A stretch of DNA of 8,657 nucleotides, taken from positions 1-8,657 of the forward strand of contig JBKOWM010000031.1 of the NCBI GenBank assembly GCA_046724395.1. Direction: 5' to 3'. Position 1 is the first letter of the stretch. The number at the start of each line of letters is the position of its first letter. This document shows positions 6,732 to 8,657 of the stretch, one piece after another. The translations under genes were made by a program, and so were the position numbers. This DNA is from DATAEU01 sp046724395. Its GTDB lineage: Bacteria > Actinomycetota > UBA4738 > HRBIN12. A model generated the notes under the pieces. That model did not search any database and was not told where the DNA came from. It saw only the letters and a list, made by a program, of their open reading frames with translations.

Positions 6732-7907
6732 CTACCCCGCAAGCGGATGCAGGAGGATACCCGCGATTCCGGCTAGCAGCACGAGAATGGGTTCCTTGTT
6801 CTTGAACTGAAGTACGAAGGCGAGCGCCATCACAGCGATCACCGCAGTCGGCCAATCGACCACCGCGCCTCGGGTCAGCACGATCGTCGCACCCATGATC
6901 GCACCGGCAGCAGACGCGGTAGCGCCCTTGACGAACCCTCTTAGGAGCGGATGGCCCTGATGTCTGATGAACCAGCGACCGGGGACGACGACGCCGAGGT
7001 AGATCGGCAGGAAGATGGCAATGGTCGCAATCGCCGCTCCGAAGAGACCGCCCACTAAGTAACCGATGAACGCGGCCGTAATCACGACCGGTCCCGGCGT
7101 GATGAGTCCCATCGCAACCGCATCGAGGAACTGACGTTCGGTGAGCCAGTGGTACTGCTCGACCACGCCCTCTCGAAGAAACGGGACGATCGCAAGGCCG
7201 CTCCCGAAGATGAACGCCCCGGCCTTGAAGAAGAACCAACCGAGCACGAAGAGTGTCTCCGACGAGGCCGTCCCCGTCGCGATTGTGAAGGCGACGACGG
7301 GTAAGGGCGCGACGACGGCCACGTCCGATCCGCGACGTCGCAGCCACCGCGGAGGTGCTTCCCACAGCGCCATGACGACCCCGGCTGCGATGAACAGCAG
7401 CGCGATCTCCGCTCCGGTCGCCGCCGTTGCGACGAGTGTGACCGCCGAGATGACCCACAGCCGCGCATCTCGGCCGTTCGTGAGACGCGCAAGCTTGACG
7501 GCGGCGACCGCGATCACGGCCATTACCGCGGGCGCGATCCCGTAGAACAGCGCCTGGACGACTTCCAACCCCTGGAAGTGCACGTACAGGATGGCGACGA
7601 CGAGGACGAGGACGTAGGACGGCAGGATGAACGGCAGCGCCGTCGTCAGGGCACCGATCGCGCCTCGCTGTAGATATCCGACCCACATCACGACCTGTGC
7701 TGCGAGCGGACCAGGCATCGTCTGCCCGAGCGCAACGCCGTTGAGGAAGTCCTGACGATCGACCCAGTTGCGTTTCTCCACTAGGTCGCGCTGCATGTAT
7801 CCGACGGTCGCGATGGGGCCTCCGAAGCCCCACGTACCGAGGCCGAGGAAGTACCGAACGAAGTCACTCAGCGACGGCTGCTGTTGGTTGGTAACCGGGG
7901 AGGCCAT
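6732..7907 (-). CDS. chrA: Two-domain chromate-family (CHR) transporter
   Basis: Polytopic inner-membrane transporter of the chromate ion transporter family. Characterised ChrA proteins export chromate driven by the proton motive force and so protect against Cr(VI). It has 391 residues, the usual length of the long, two-domain form. The two homologous halves are clear. The first has the GLGTWGFGGP motif (22-31) and GVALGQTMPGPLAAQV (57-72). The second has FFFKAGAFIFGSGLAIVPFL (225-244) and AMGLITPGPVVITAAFIGY (265-283). Hydrophobic segments fill the protein, with a short polar linker at about 183-196. The PGP motifs and Gly-rich loops are intact. I placed the start at ATG 7907 (MASPVTNQQQ) because the first domain begins at about residue 12; upstream in-frame starts add a non-conserved Arg-rich stretch. 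The ribosome binding site is weak. No chrB-type regulator or other chromate gene is nearby, so chromate as substrate is inferred from family only. Confidence 0.92.
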   Translation of the reverse strand: MASPVTNQQQPSLSDFVRYFLGLGTWGFGGPIATVGYMQRDLVEKRNWVDRQDFLNGVALGQTMPGPLAAQVVMWVGYLQRGAIGALTTALPFILPSYVLVLVVAILYVHFQGLEVVQALFYGIAPAVMAVIAVAAVKLARLTNGRDARLWVISAVTLVATAATGAEIALLFIAAGVVMALWEAPPRWLRRRGSDVAVVAPLPVVAFTIATGTASSETLFVLGWFFFKAGAFIFGSGLAIVPFLREGVVEQYHWLTERQFLDAVAMGLITPGPVVITAAFIGYLVGGLFGAAIATIAIFLPIYLGVVVPGRWFIRHQGHPLLRGFVKGATASAAGAIMGATIVLTRGAVVDWPTAVIAVMALAFVLQFKNKEPILVLLAGIAGILLHPLAG

Positions 7908-8082
7908 CGGTCGCAGAGCGTAGCGCCCGACGGCCGCGCGGGTCGGCGAGAACCGGTCCGTGGGCCCGCTCGTAGTGTCTGTGAGGTGTGTCGGCTCTGA
8001 CGCGAGGCGACGTGGGGAGGTGATGCGCAGGTCGCCCTCGCGAGGTACCAGCAACCGTATTGCCCACGAGGGAGGGGAGCAC
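7908..8082. promoter_or_regulatory. Divergent intergenic region between chrA-like and CHRD genes
   Basis: The 175 bases between the two start codons must contain promoters or leaders for both the - strand transporter and the + strand CHRD gene. I could not find a convincing -35/-10 pair, operator palindrome or riboswitch fold in it. Confidence 0.4.
8071..8079 (+). promoter_or_regulatory. Strong Shine-Dalgarno sequence of the CHRD gene
   Basis: GGAGGGGAG lies just before ATG 8083. The GGAGG core at 8071-8075 is seven bases from the start codon, which fixes this start over the upstream in-frame GTG and ATG codons. Confidence 0.7.
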
Positions 8083-8586
8083 ATGCGCAGGCGTATCATC
8101 GTCGCCACGGCCGCCATCGGGCTTGCCATCGTCACCGTCACCGGCCTTCAGGCTGCCGCGGCGGGTGACGAGGCGTCCTTGTCCGCGCGGCTGAACGGCT
8201 TCAGGGAGATCCCGACGCTGTCGGTGCGAGGTTCGGGCCAGTTCTCCGCTGAAATCGCCGCCGACGGAGACTCGATCTCCTACACGCTGACGTACAGGAA
8301 CCTCACCGGCCCAGCGTTGTTCGCGCACGTCCACCTCGGCAAGCCCTGGGTGGCCGCTGGCGTTATCGCCTTCCTGTGCGGAGGTGGCGGCCAGGACCCG
8401 TGTCCGGGCGCATCCGGCACGGTGACGGGCACGATCACGGCCGACGACGTCGTCGGGCCCGAGGATCAGGGGATCGCGCCCGGTGAGTTCGACGAGCTCG
8501 TCCGGGCCATGCGAGCCGGCGCGACGTACGTGAACGTCCACACCGACGCGTACCCGACGGGGGAGATTCGCGGGCAGATCGGGTGA
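8083..8586 (+). CDS. Exported CHRD-domain protein
   Basis: A 167-residue secreted or surface protein consisting of a signal peptide and one CHRD domain, the domain named after chordin. CHRD is a beta-rich extracellular domain with no defined biochemical activity in bacteria. The N-terminus MRRRIIVATAAIGLAIVTV is a classic Sec signal (basic start, hydrophobic core), with probable cleavage after the Ala run at about residues 24-27. The domain shows LSARLNGFREIP (33-44), the SYTLTYRNLTGPALFAHVHLG segment (66-86) with its AHVHLG hallmark, and the terminal signature YVNVHTDAYPTGEIRGQI (149-166). Two cysteines (99 and 107) flank a Gly-rich loop and could form a disulphide outside the cell. The start is fixed by the strong ribosome binding site ahead of it. 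It is divergent from the transporter gene; a functional link with it is not evident. Role unknown. Confidence 0.92.
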   Translation: MRRRIIVATAAIGLAIVTVTGLQAAAAGDEASLSARLNGFREIPTLSVRGSGQFSAEIAADGDSISYTLTYRNLTGPALFAHVHLGKPWVAAGVIAFLCGGGGQDPCPGASGTVTGTITADDVVGPEDQGIAPGEFDELVRAMRAGATYVNVHTDAYPTGEIRGQIG

Positions 8587-8610
8587 CGACGCCGCAACGC
8601 TGACGGCTGC

Positions 8611-8632
8611 CGGTGCGTCGGGTCCCGCGCCG
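8611..8632 (+). terminator. Possible hairpin downstream of the CHRD gene
   Basis: CGGTGCG (8611-8617) can pair with CGCGCCG (8626-8632), giving seven pairs including one G-U around an eight-base loop, 24 bases after the stop codon. There is no T-run after it, so it is only a weak terminator candidate in such GC-rich DNA. Confidence 0.2.
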
Positions 8633-8657
8633 TCGGACTCGACGCCCGGCTCCGGAC

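Noticed and set aside
6346..7833. A - strand frame joining the HTH_42 gene to a stretch inside the chromate transporter (834 codons in total)
   Set aside because: Only the last 338 codons show a protein family. The rest is an out-of-frame reading of the transporter gene, very rich in Arg, plus the spacer.
4851..7900. TAACCGGGG at 4851-4859 and 7892-7900 as possible attachment-site repeats flanking the HTH_42 and chrA genes
   Set aside because: A nine-base match is easily chance at this GC content, and the second copy lies inside the transporter's coding sequence.
7864..8541. A - strand 225-codon frame opposite the CHRD gene
   Set aside because: It is antisense to a gene with signal peptide, ribosome binding site and domain hallmarks, and its translation has no recognisable features.

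Overview
The window is about 8.7 kb of GC-rich bacterial DNA with strongly G/C-biased third codon positions in its intact genes. The gene families present (a class A penicillin-binding protein with a Pro/Thr-rich tail, a NarL-type two-component pair, a winged-helix HTH_42 protein and a secreted CHRD protein) fit a high-GC bacterium, most likely an actinomycetote or a relative such as an uncultured soil lineage. The sequence alone does not fix the phylum. No tRNA, rRNA, CRISPR array or intact insertion sequence was seen.

Left part (1-4800). A class A penicillin-binding protein on the + strand is cut at its 5' end by the window edge and ends in a low-complexity Pro/Thr/Ser/Ala tail. It converges, 27 bases stop to stop, on a two-gene signalling unit read on the - strand. 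In transcription order that unit is a NarL/FixJ response regulator followed by a large membrane-bound HisKA_3 histidine kinase with about ten membrane segments and a PAS domain. The two are separated by about 120 bases and are almost certainly partners.

Middle (4800-5330). There is no intact gene here. On the - strand lies the decayed C-terminal part of a tyrosine recombinase (phage-type integrase). The HxLRHT box, GHAS motif and catalytic-Tyr segment are all recognisable, but they are split by an in-frame stop and at least one frameshift. It marks an old integration event and may be the edge of an island.

Right part (5330-8657). On the - strand are a winged-helix HTH_42 (AlkZ-like) protein and, about 390 bases upstream of it, a two-domain chromate-family (CHR) transporter. 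Divergent from the transporter, on the + strand, is a small exported CHRD-domain protein with a strong ribosome binding site and a signal peptide. The last 70 bases hold no gene that I can support.

I found no convincing previously undescribed system. The points most worth a second look are the integrase fossil and what it may delimit, the HTH_42 protein whose expected QxQ/QxD catalytic motif reads QDS, the unclassified ten-segment sensor of the kinase, and the better-supported GTG start of the response regulator.
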